Source of the DNA: Elusimicrobiaceae bacterium
GTDB taxonomy: Bacteria > Elusimicrobiota > Elusimicrobia > Elusimicrobiales > Elusimicrobiaceae
Length of the DNA stretch: 13,759 nt
Assembly (NCBI GenBank): GCA_024405075.1
Contig: JAKSPG010000016.1
Location: forward strand, 1 to 13,759
Direction of reading: 5' to 3'
In this document: positions 7,826 through 13,759 of the stretch, one piece after another
Position numbering within the stretch: position 1 is the first letter of the stretch
Layout of the letters: the number at the start of each line of letters is the position of its first letter
Translations under genes and position numbers: made by a program
Notes under the pieces: generated by a model
Seen by the model: the letters and a program-made list of their open reading frames with translations, nothing else
What the model was told of the DNA's origin: nothing
The model's database searches: none

Positions 7826-9058
7826 TTACTTAAAATGCATGGCTATCAACACAAAAACTTTGGCATCACCCAACGTATTTTTAATGCTGGAATATTCGTT
7901 GGGCTGGTGCATGGTTTCGTACAATTTAGCATACACGACGGCCGGATAGTTAACGTTACGTAAATACGCTCCCACCGTACCGCCACCAATACCTACAATG
8001 CGCGGCTGGTTGTGATACACTTGTTTTACCGCGGCCTGGGTTAATTTAACCACCGTTTTATTTTTGTCAGTCGGTTTGGATACATCGTTAATAGGTGTTT
8101 CCACCTGTATAACAGCCTTAAATTTCTTTTCCACTTGCTTAACTACTCTGTGCACTTCCGCCAGCACCTGCTTATTGGTATAGCACGGTAAAATGCGGCA
8201 ATCCATATAAAACACTTCGCGCCCGGGAATCGTGTTGACGTTGGGCACGTTGGCTTCGCGTTTGGTGGCCTCAAACGTGCTAGCCGACTCCGGCGCAAAT
8301 AAGGGGCTTTTCTTATTGAATTTTTTATGCAACGCTTGGTCCAGCGCCATCAGCAAATGCGCACTGACCAAATGGGCGTTAAGACCGGAGTGCGGCGTAG
8401 AGCCGTGGGTTTGTTTGCCCATAACGGTAAATTTCAGCCACAGCATGTTTTTTTCTGCAATTTCAATCATGGTCGCATCTTCCACGCCGCCGTCGGGCAC
8501 TATAAATTCATCTTCTTTGCCGAATAGTCCCTTTTGGGTTTTGAGAATGGCCAACAGACCGCGCTGACTGCCAATTTCTTCATCCGCGTTGAACAAAAGC
8601 CCAAAGTTACACGGCGGGCGAACGCCTTGATCCATAAACGCTTTGACTGCTAACAGTCCTGATACAATACCCTGGTGGTTATCTTCCGAGCCGCGCCCGT
8701 AAATTTTATCCCCTTTCACAACTGCTTTAAACGGGTCTGTTTTCCAAAGAGATAAATCCCCCGCCGGCACCACGTCCATATGTGCCATGATCCACAGTGT
8801 TTTTTGGCGGTTTTTTCCGTAGTATTTAGCTACTAAATTAGGGCGTACACCCACTTTGGCTTGCGGGTCCTTGATGTTAATAACGGACACTTCGTCAAAT
8901 TTCATTTTTTTAAGTACGGATAACAAATAAGCCGCTTTGTCGGCTTCCCCCAGACCGCCCTGGCTGGGCGAAATAGCCGGGCAGGCGATCATATGTGTTT
9001 GCAAATCAATTACATCCTGCTTGTATGTATCAATGCGTTTTAGTAAGTCCTTTTCCAT
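7826..9058 (-). CDS. Cytosolic M20 family metallo-hydrolase (DapE/ArgE/ACY1-like)
   Basis: This 410-aa zinc hydrolase of the M20 family acts on amide bonds of N-acyl amino acids or short peptides. Seen directly: AHMDV with H93/D95, the LW..DPF and GDKIYGRGSEDN block with D126, ADEE with E160/E161, PDGG with D189 and ETMHQPNEY with H384. These are all the residues expected for a dinuclear active site. The layout recalls the M20 group sometimes mislabelled in databases as a diaminopimelate enzyme, so the exact substrate is unknown. There is no signal peptide, unlike the two PepT-like enzymes earlier in the window. A purine-rich GGAGGAAGGAA precedes the ATG. It lies 25 bp downstream of the NIF3 gene and 27 bp upstream of the pseudopilin gene, implying one transcript. 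Its functional link to pilus biogenesis is not evident. Confidence 0.9.
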   Translation of the reverse strand: MEKDLLKRIDTYKQDVIDLQTHMIACPAISPSQGGLGEADKAAYLLSVLKKMKFDEVSVINIKDPQAKVGVRPNLVAKYYGKNRQKTLWIMAHMDVVPAGDLSLWKTDPFKAVVKGDKIYGRGSEDNHQGIVSGLLAVKAFMDQGVRPPCNFGLLFNADEEIGSQRGLLAILKTQKGLFGKEDEFIVPDGGVEDATMIEIAEKNMLWLKFTVMGKQTHGSTPHSGLNAHLVSAHLLMALDQALHKKFNKKSPLFAPESASTFEATKREANVPNVNTIPGREVFYMDCRILPCYTNKQVLAEVHRVVKQVEKKFKAVIQVETPINDVSKPTDKNKTVVKLTQAAVKQVYHNQPRIVGIGGGTVGAYLRNVNYPAVVYAKLYETMHQPNEYSSIKNTLGDAKVFVLIAMHFK

Positions 9059-9083
9059 GAGTATTTCCTTCCTCCAAAAATTG

Positions 9084-9836
9084 TTAAATCGGATTAGCTA
9101 CATCTATAAATTCCGTTTTGACGTTAAAATGTTTTGCCGTTACTTTCATAAGAGCGAGTAGGCCTGGCTTTTCCGAATTATAATGCCCTAACGCCACACA
9201 GTTGATACCGCCTTCGCGGCACCATTCCTGCACCGGCTCGTCCCATACGCCCGTTACAAACAAGTCCACCTGCCGGGCTATTGCCTGCGGCAAGAGGCTG
9301 TGCGCCCCGCCGCTTACCACTGCCACCGACTTGACTTTCTTCGGCCCGAACGCAATGACCTGCGCCTGGGTTTGGCAGTATTTTTCCCACTGTTTAACCA
9401 GTGTTTCTAGCGGCTGGGCCGTCACGGTTCCCACAAAACCGATAGAGGTACCGTGGTACTCCCCAAACGGTTGCAACCCTTTGGCTTTTACCGCACGCAA
9501 TAAACAGGCATTATGCCCTACGACGGGATGCTTATCTAACGGCAAATGATAAGCGGCCAAATTCAAATCATGCTTAAGCAAAAAAGCTACCCGCTCACGC
9601 AAAATTCCCGTCAGCGGCTCCAGCTGCCCCCACAGTAAACCATGGTGTACCACTATCAAATCCGCACTGGCCTGTTGCGCCCGCCGGAAAAACTCCAGCG
9701 ACGCCGACACGCCAAACACAATCTTTTTCACCTGGGCACGCCCGGCTACTTGCAGGCCATTGCAACTGGCATCCGGCACTTGCCCGCTGTGCAGGTAAGT
9801 ATTCAAAAACCGGATAACATCTTCGCAATTGGCCAT
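9084..9836 (-). CDS. NIF3/DUF34 (YbgI-like) dinuclear metal-binding protein
   Basis: NIF3-family proteins form toroidal hexamers with a two-metal site. Their activity is poorly defined, and annotations as GTP cyclohydrolase type 2 are not well supported. At 250 aa this is the short YbgI-type form without the extra central domain. Metal-binding motifs are visible: VVHHG at H64/H65, HLPLD at H97/D101 and GHYNSE at H218/E222. The N-terminus (DVIRFLNTYL...NGLQV) aligns well with the family beginning at MANCEDV, so the ATG at 9836 is preferred although no Shine-Dalgarno sequence precedes it. It is first in a - strand unit with the M20 hydrolase, pseudopilin and pilD. Its start codon is only 25 bp from the divergent amidase gene, so its promoter elements must overlap that gap or the amidase 5' end. 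Confidence 0.9.
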   Translation of the reverse strand: MANCEDVIRFLNTYLHSGQVPDASCNGLQVAGRAQVKKIVFGVSASLEFFRRAQQASADLIVVHHGLLWGQLEPLTGILRERVAFLLKHDLNLAAYHLPLDKHPVVGHNACLLRAVKAKGLQPFGEYHGTSIGFVGTVTAQPLETLVKQWEKYCQTQAQVIAFGPKKVKSVAVVSGGAHSLLPQAIARQVDLFVTGVWDEPVQEWCREGGINCVALGHYNSEKPGLLALMKVTAKHFNVKTEFIDVANPI

Positions 9837-9861
9837 AGAATTATGTTATCATTTTATAAGA

Positions 9862-11799
9862 ATGAAAAAAATACCCTTTTTATTGATTTCCGCTTTATGT
9901 TGCGCTTTTTACGTCGGAGCCGAAACCATACCGGTCGCTCCTTTTTTACCCGCGCAGGAACAATCGGCCCCTAAAGATGCCCCCATTACCGTACAATACC
10001 CTTACGAAAAGATGACCGTTTCCCGCGGGGCAAAAGAAATTTTCCTTTCCGGTCAAGTAAACATACCCGCTCCATTTACGTTAGAGATTAACGGGCAGGA
10101 AGTCCCTGTGCACCACAACGGAGCATTTGTCGCATTTTTACCGATCCAAAACGGCGATTTCCAATTTTTACTTACCGCCAAAACGTCCGAGGACACCTAC
10201 CAGGCAGTACGTAACATCACCGTTCCCGGTACGGCCATTAAAGATTTTTCCGCCAAAGCCCAATTTGATAAAGAAGAAATTTTTCCGCAACACCCCGTGG
10301 AAGTTCTCCCCGGGGACACGCTGGACTTATACGCACGCGGCACACCCGATGCCCAAGTGACGGCTACGCTATCAGGCATCAAAGACGCCAAAGATATTCC
10401 TTTAACGCAAAGTACGGTTTCCCCGGGGATCTATCGCGCACACTATACATTAAGTGCAGACCAAAAAGCAAAAAATATCAAAGTAACGTACCGGATGAAA
10501 CAAGGCCCCAAGGACAGTTCGGCCAAGATAAGCGCGCCGGAAAAAATTAAAATCCTTGGGCCAAAAGAAATGCTCCGCACCGCACGCATTACTTCACCGG
10601 GCGTTAAACTGCGCAAAATTCCCACCCCGCGCGAAAACTTATATCCGTTCTACCGCGCCTACGGGCAAGTGTACGTCATCGGGCGGCGTAACAGCCAATA
10701 CCGTATCCGGTTAAACGAAAATGAAACGGCTTGGCTAGAAATGGACAAGCTACAACTTATTCGCACCAGTGAAAAAGATTTACCTATCCGCGAACTTACC
10801 CAAACGACGTTGGAAGATAAAACCCGGCTTGTTTTTCAATTGGGCAAAGAAGTGCCTATCAGCGTGCATGAATTTTCCAACCGGCTGGAGCTTGCTTTTT
10901 ATTACACAGAGGGCTTTGAAGAAAATTTTAGTTTGGATGTTTCCGACCCGCTGGTGGATCAGGTGGTTTGGTCCCAACCGGCACAAAACACCGTCCTGTT
11001 TAAGATTTATTTTAAGCCAGACACCCAACTATGGGGACACGCGTATAATTTTGAAAACGGAAACCTGGTACTGGATTTAATACACCGTCCGCAACTGACT
11101 CCCACCAAAGAAAAACCCCTAGCCGGGGCGCGGATTTTGTTGGATGCCGGGCACAGCCCCAAACGTACTGTTCCATACGACGGAGCTATCGGCCCTACGG
11201 GCTATTTGGAATATGAAGCCACTCTGGCCCTGGCCGAGGAATTAAAACCCTTGCTAGAGAAACAAGGGGCTACGGTACTGCTTACCCGTCAGGGGAATAA
11301 TCACATGACCCTGCAGGACCGCTACCAGTACGCCCTCAAAGAACAAGCGCATATTTTTATCAGCTTGCACTACAACGCCTTGCCCGAAACTGCCAACCCG
11401 CGTGCCCAAGCGCGCGGATACAGCGTGTATTACAATTATCCACACAGCGTAAAATTGGCTGAAGCAATTTACCGTTCCTTTACGCGTCAAGTCCCGCTAC
11501 CCGATAACGGCATGATTGCCGACGATATTTTATTCATTCCGCGCATCCCGCACTTGCCCAGTATTTTGGTGGAAAATGCGTACCTAATTTTGCCGGAGCA
11601 AGAGGAGATGGCCAAGGACCCGCTCATCCGTCACCAATTTGTGCAAGCTTTGTATGAAGGGATTTTAGATTTCTACGGCATTGCTCCGGCCGTTAAACCT
11701 AAAAAACAGCCGGCTAAACGCCAGCCGTTTCAAAAGCCGCTCAAGCAAACCTATTTACGTGCAGCCAAGCCGCCGGTTTTATTGCCCGGTAAAAAATAA
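9862..11799 (+). CDS. Exported N-acetylmuramoyl-L-alanine amidase (Amidase_3) with N-terminal accessory domains
   Basis: This zinc amidase cleaves the bond between MurNAc and L-Ala in peptidoglycan, acting in the periplasm during cell separation or wall turnover. The 645-aa protein begins with a signal peptide (MKKIPFLLISALCCAFYVGA, cleavage near residue 20). An Ig-like segment follows (about 40-115), then a second beta-rich segment, an SH3-like region (about 243-300) and an AMIN-like beta domain (about 310-410). The catalytic Amidase_3 domain (about 422-608) has DAGH (H431), E450, H503 in SLHYNA and E571 in LVENAY, all the expected zinc and catalytic residues. The tail (610-645) is rich in Lys and Pro. 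A TTG at 9829 would add 11 residues before the signal peptide and is rejected. No clear Shine-Dalgarno sequence precedes the ATG. The order of domains resembles AmiC-type septal amidases. Confidence 0.93.
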   Translation: MKKIPFLLISALCCAFYVGAETIPVAPFLPAQEQSAPKDAPITVQYPYEKMTVSRGAKEIFLSGQVNIPAPFTLEINGQEVPVHHNGAFVAFLPIQNGDFQFLLTAKTSEDTYQAVRNITVPGTAIKDFSAKAQFDKEEIFPQHPVEVLPGDTLDLYARGTPDAQVTATLSGIKDAKDIPLTQSTVSPGIYRAHYTLSADQKAKNIKVTYRMKQGPKDSSAKISAPEKIKILGPKEMLRTARITSPGVKLRKIPTPRENLYPFYRAYGQVYVIGRRNSQYRIRLNENETAWLEMDKLQLIRTSEKDLPIRELTQTTLEDKTRLVFQLGKEVPISVHEFSNRLELAFYYTEGFEENFSLDVSDPLVDQVVWSQPAQNTVLFKIYFKPDTQLWGHAYNFENGNLVLDLIHRPQLTPTKEKPLAGARILLDAGHSPKRTVPYDGAIGPTGYLEYEATLALAEELKPLLEKQGATVLLTRQGNNHMTLQDRYQYALKEQAHIFISLHYNALPETANPRAQARGYSVYYNYPHSVKLAEAIYRSFTRQVPLPDNGMIADDILFIPRIPHLPSILVENAYLILPEQEEMAKDPLIRHQFVQALYEGILDFYGIAPAVKPKKQPAKRQPFQKPLKQTYLRAAKPPVLLPGKK

Positions 11800-11822
11800 A
11801 CCCTCCGGCGCATTCCGGAGGG
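11791..11822 (-). terminator. Intrinsic terminator of the barrel-protein gene
   Basis: A perfect 8-bp stem (11801-11808 with 11815-11822, loop CGCATT) is followed on the - strand by TTTATTTTTT, which lies over the last codons of the amidase. On the + strand no T-run follows, so it is assigned to the - strand gene, although the hairpin may also protect the amidase mRNA 3' end. Confidence 0.75.
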
Positions 11823-11844
11823 TAAAGGTGTGTTAAATCATTAC

Positions 11845-12444
11845 CTAAAACCGCACGGTACCATAAAGTAGTAAGGATTTTTCCCAGTAGGATTTCAGCA
11901 AACTAAAATTATCTATTTTGCGATGAGCGTTGTACACCGCTTGCAATTCCAAACCCATCCACATCCAACCGGAAAGTTGCGCCTGTACACCAGCCCCAGC
12001 CGCAACGTAATTCATGCGGTTGTGACTGCTCCACAACGACGAATACGAAATTTCCCGTTTGTCTGTCCCCGCCCCGAGCGTGGCATATACCTGCGGACTG
12101 ACTTGCGGCGTAACAATCCACTTGGTGATCAGTCCGTAGCGGTGATGGTGGTAAACATTACCGGGTGTTAAATGCTTGTGGGCAAACCGGGTTCCTTCCA
12201 GACCCGCAGCGAACCACGGGGTAACGTAATAAAATCCGCGCGCGAAAAGGCCTTTTTCGTTAGATAAGATCTTCTCACCCGTCGGATCCTGCAAACGGTT
12301 ATACAAGAAATTTCCTCCAACGGAAATTTCCCAAAGCGAACGTCCCGATTCCGGCGACGCAACAGGTTGTGCGGCTTGGTAAACTTGTGCACAAGCTATC
12401 AGCGGGGAACAAACAACAGCTAAAATAGTGATTAATTTTTTCAT
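11845..12444 (-). CDS. Small outer-membrane beta-barrel protein, function unknown
   Basis: The 199-aa product begins with a signal peptide (MKKLITILAVVCSPLIACA). The mature part alternates polar and aromatic/aliphatic residues (for example WEISVGGNFLY, GLFARGFYYV, YVAAGAGVQAQL, WMGLELQAVY) and ends in Phe (YGTVRF). This is typical of eight-stranded-type outer-membrane barrels recognised by BamA. No specific family motif is recognised. The signal region can be read two ways: cleavage after ACA gives a normal barrel, while LIAC-A would also fit a lipobox with Cys18. The terminal Phe and barrel pattern favour the first. No Shine-Dalgarno sequence is apparent. TATACT on the - strand (12494-12499) is a possible -10 box, without a convincing -35. 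It is convergent with the amidase and shares its 3' hairpin. Confidence 0.68.
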   Translation of the reverse strand: MKKLITILAVVCSPLIACAQVYQAAQPVASPESGRSLWEISVGGNFLYNRLQDPTGEKILSNEKGLFARGFYYVTPWFAAGLEGTRFAHKHLTPGNVYHHHRYGLITKWIVTPQVSPQVYATLGAGTDKREISYSSLWSSHNRMNYVAAGAGVQAQLSGWMWMGLELQAVYNAHRKIDNFSLLKSYWEKSLLLYGTVRF

Positions 12445-12559
12445 ATTATCTAGGCGCCGGTTACTGGGGATCAGTTTCAGCGGCGGTATTTATAGTATAA
12501 AAAATTAAGAGCCGGATGTGCGTAATTATTTTACAATGCCCTGCCCGTAAAAAAAAGCG

Positions 12560-12590
12560 AAAAAACTCCCCGGGGGAAAACCCGGGGAGT
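12560..12590 (-). terminator. Intrinsic terminator of the HTH gene
   Basis: A 10-bp GC-rich stem (12565-12574 with 12581-12590) has a 6-nt loop. On the - strand it runs directly into a T-rich tail (complement of the A-run ending at 12565). It lies 28 bp beyond the HTH stop codon. The rest of 12445-12618 holds only the barrel gene's 5' region. Confidence 0.88.
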
Positions 12591-12618
12591 TTATTGATAC
12601 AAACAGTAGAATCAACCC

Positions 12619-12945
12619 TTAGCGCACGCCCGTGACAATTTTCCAAACCGTCGTGCGGGAAATGCTCTGTTTTTGGCGGGCCTTTTCCATCAGCTGCGAC
12701 AGAGACATATTCGGATGTTTTTTGTGCAGCTGTTTTACAAAAGCGACCGTTTCGGGACGGACCATATAGTGCCGCGCCAACGGATGCTTATCTGACGCCT
12801 TGGCGGCTTTGGCCCGTAGTTGCCAATTAACCAACGAGGCACGCGAAACATCATACTTCTTCAAAGTAGCTTGCCAACCGTGACGTTGGTAGTAGCTCAG
12901 AATTGCTTCTTTTTCGTTTAGTGTACGAATATTGTATTTAGCCAT
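12619..12945 (-). CDS. Small double helix-turn-helix protein, transposase-like DNA-binding domain
   Basis: The 108-aa basic protein has no signal peptide and two HTH-like segments. The first (about residues 8-45) reads EKEAILSYYQRHGWQATLKKY followed by DVSRASLVNWQ. The second (about 60-108) has VRPETVAFVKQLHKKHP, then MSLSQLMEKA and ISRTTVWKIV. This paired arrangement resembles the N-terminal DNA-binding region of IS-type transposases and some regulators, but no DDE catalytic domain follows. No exact family is recognised. An in-frame ATG at 12984 would give 121 aa, but it lies upstream of a near-consensus promoter whose start point falls at the ATG at 12945. The shorter form is therefore chosen. 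It is divergent from the pilin gene at 13166 across about 220 bp, so a regulatory role there is conceivable but unproven. Confidence 0.65.
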   Translation of the reverse strand: MAKYNIRTLNEKEAILSYYQRHGWQATLKKYDVSRASLVNWQLRAKAAKASDKHPLARHYMVRPETVAFVKQLHKKHPNMSLSQLMEKARQKQSISRTTVWKIVTGVR

Positions 12946-12951
12946 GTATGT

Positions 12952-12980
12952 ATTGTAGCATTGTTTACAAAATTTATCAA
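12952..12980 (-). promoter_or_regulatory. Near-consensus promoter predicting a leaderless HTH mRNA
   Basis: On the - strand TTGATA (12975-12980) and TACAAT (12952-12957) are separated by 17 bp. The expected start point, about 7 nt past the -10 box, coincides with the ATG at 12945, which has no Shine-Dalgarno sequence. Two copies of TTGTTTA (+ strand 12961-12967 and 12986-12992) flank the -35 box. Confidence 0.7.
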
Positions 12981-13109
12981 GCAATTTGTTTATTATATTG
13001 AAAATTTAGTACAGCCTCCTCAGAAAGCCCCCAAACCTATGGCAAAGGCCCCTGCAGCGTTTTAAGGCCATTAAACAAGGAATTATTTTTACCTGGCAGC
13101 AGATTTTGC

Positions 13110-13137
13110 TTGACATATCAAAAAAAAAACCGATAAT
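13110..13137 (+). promoter_or_regulatory. Pilin promoter with a 10-bp A-run in its spacer
   Basis: A perfect TTGACA (13110-13115) and GATAAT (13132-13137) are 16 bp apart. The spacer holds ten consecutive A (13120-13129). The architecture matches the promoter of the other long pilin (6404-6431). The sequence from about 12993 to 13109 shows no gene or clear structure. Confidence 0.75.
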
Positions 13138-13165
13138 GTAGCTAGCTTAATTTTAGGAGAATCAT

Positions 13166-13708
13166 ATGCAACCAAAAAATCAAGCCTTTACTCCCGCGCT
13201 CGTCATCCCGGAAATTCGTAATCCGGGATATAGCGCGGGCCATAAAAACGGCTTCACACTTATTGAATTACTCGTCGTTGTTCTCATCATCGGTATTTTG
13301 GCGGCGGTGGCTTTGCCGCAGTATCGTATGGTGGTTATGAAAACCCGTTATGCTACGGTAAAAACATTAACCCGAAATATAGCCGATGCCGAAGAACTTT
13401 TTTATATAGCTAACGGCTATTATACATCTGATTTGAATAATTTAGATATTCGGAATAATGATAGTGCGTCAAATTGGTGCAATGCCGGACAGAATAGTAG
13501 CCAATCTAAGGTACATTGTGAAGATACAACAGATCAATTGCGCTATGAAATCTATTTACTCCATTCTGCCTTTATGCCGGGTGCCAGGAAATGTGTTGTC
13601 TTAAATTCCAGCAGTAGAACAGAATTACGCCAACAACTGTGCAAAGCAGAGACCGGAAATACTGCTCCCAGTATTAGCGGGACAGACTTTTATTATACAT
13701 ACCGGTAA
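13166..13708 (+). CDS. Type IV pilin-like protein with an unusually long, palindrome-encoded leader
   Basis: This 180-aa prepilin has the assembly helix FTLIELLVVVLIIGIL beginning at residue 30, after Gly29, with Glu at mature +5. The globular part has four cysteines and ends YYTYR, like the pilin at 5837-6367, so the two are probably paralogues. The leader of 29 residues is long compared with 15 and 4 in the other prepilins here. Codons 10-25 fall in a nested palindrome. AGGAGA (13155-13160) lies 5 nt before the ATG, and no ATG, GTG or TTG occurs in frame between it and the helix, so the start is firm. The 3' half is visibly more AT-rich than neighbouring genes. Processing by PilD is expected from the family. 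A promoter and a terminator flank it as a single-gene unit. Confidence 0.9.
   Translation: MQPKNQAFTPALVIPEIRNPGYSAGHKNGFTLIELLVVVLIIGILAAVALPQYRMVVMKTRYATVKTLTRNIADAEELFYIANGYYTSDLNNLDIRNNDSASNWCNAGQNSSQSKVHCEDTTDQLRYEIYLLHSAFMPGARKCVVLNSSSRTELRQQLCKAETGNTAPSISGTDFYYTYR
13193..13239. repeat. Nested palindrome inside the pilin leader (REP-like)
   Basis: The outer arms CCCGCGCT (13193-13200) and AGCGCGGG (13232-13239) pair perfectly. The inner arms ATCCCGG (13205-13211) and CCGGGAT (13223-13229) also pair perfectly, and a small ATT/AAT pair lies at the tip. The translated run VIPEIRNPGYSAG recalls the peptides read from REP-type palindromes in other bacteria. No second copy was found in this window. 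Confidence 0.7.
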
Positions 13709-13712
13709 ACTA

Positions 13713-13739
13713 CCACGGGCTTCCGCCCGTGGCTTTTTT
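13713..13739 (+). terminator. Intrinsic terminator after the last pilin gene
   Basis: An 8-bp perfect stem (CCACGGGC at 13713-13720 with GCCCGTGG at 13725-13732) with the loop TTCC is followed by six T (13734-13739). It lies 4 bp past the pilin stop codon. Confidence 0.92.
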
Positions 13740-13759
13740 CGCTTCGCGCGTTTCAAATA

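Noticed and set aside
8232..8567. A + strand open frame of 111 codons opposite the M20 hydrolase.
   Set aside because: The opposite strand carries all M20 motifs through this stretch; the frame has no initiation signal and no recognisable domain.
9829..9861. An upstream TTG start for the amidase.
   Set aside because: It would put 11 residues before a well-formed signal peptide and overlap the NIF3 start; the ATG at 9862 gives a normal export signal.
11801..11822. The hairpin as a + strand terminator for the amidase.
   Set aside because: No T-run follows on the + strand; the T-rich side is on the - strand, so it was assigned to the barrel gene.
12946..12984. The upstream ATG for the HTH protein.
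   Set aside because: It lies upstream of the strong -35 box and the promoter would cut it off; the added residues are not HTH-like.
1..13759. CRISPR arrays, tRNA or rRNA genes, insertion sequences with terminal repeats, and prophage genes.
   Set aside because: No regularly spaced repeats, cloverleaf patterns, transposase catalytic domains or phage structural motifs could be seen by eye on either strand.

Overview
The window is a chromosomal segment of a Gram-negative-type bacterium with an outer membrane: it encodes exported peptidases, an outer-membrane barrel protein and a class III prepilin system. The prepilin N-termini (FTLIELLVVVLIIGIL-S/A-A-VALPQY), several unlinked pilin-like genes and a peptide-degrading gene complement all resemble gut Elusimicrobiota (Elusimicrobium relatives). 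This taxonomic assignment comes from memory of family sequences and is moderate in confidence. Nothing shows a phage, plasmid, CRISPR array, rRNA or tRNA.

Layout. (1) Positions 2-3480, + strand: the 3' part of valS overlaps by one base a peptidase T with a signal peptide, and an intrinsic terminator follows at 3501-3528. (2) Positions 3531-5838, + strand: a long inverted repeat, a promoter, a second and more divergent exported PepT-like peptidase, then rdgB (nucleotide-pool sanitation) and a terminator. (3) Position 6367 down to 5837, - strand: a major-pilin-like gene with its own promoter. (4) Position 9836 down to 6576, - strand: a compact unit of NIF3-family protein, cytosolic M20 metallo-hydrolase, GspG-like pseudopilin and prepilin peptidase PilD, with gaps of about 23-27 bp and a strong terminator. 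(5) Positions 9862-11799, + strand, divergent with a 25-bp gap: a large exported N-acetylmuramoyl-L-alanine amidase. (6) Position 12444 down to 11845, - strand: a small outer-membrane beta-barrel candidate. (7) Position 12945 down to 12619, - strand: a small double-HTH protein whose promoter predicts a leaderless mRNA. (8) Positions 13166-13708, + strand: a second major-pilin-like gene with its own promoter and terminator.

How the genes fit together. PilD (6576-7358) is the likely processing enzyme for the three prepilins here (5837-6367, 7382-7798, 13166-13708). Three M20-family metallopeptidases lie in one window, two with signal peptides and one without. This suggests peptide breakdown partly outside the cytoplasm, although canonical PepT is cytosolic. 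The amidase and barrel protein belong to envelope maintenance.

Most notable observations: a 47-nt nested palindrome lies in frame inside the cleaved leader of the last pilin. Both single-gene pilin promoters have a 16-bp spacer built around an uninterrupted run of 10-11 A or T, a possible slipped-strand switch. The two pilin upstream regions look like one shared regulatory cassette. The HTH gene appears leaderless and resembles the DNA-binding part of a transposase with no catalytic domain beside it.
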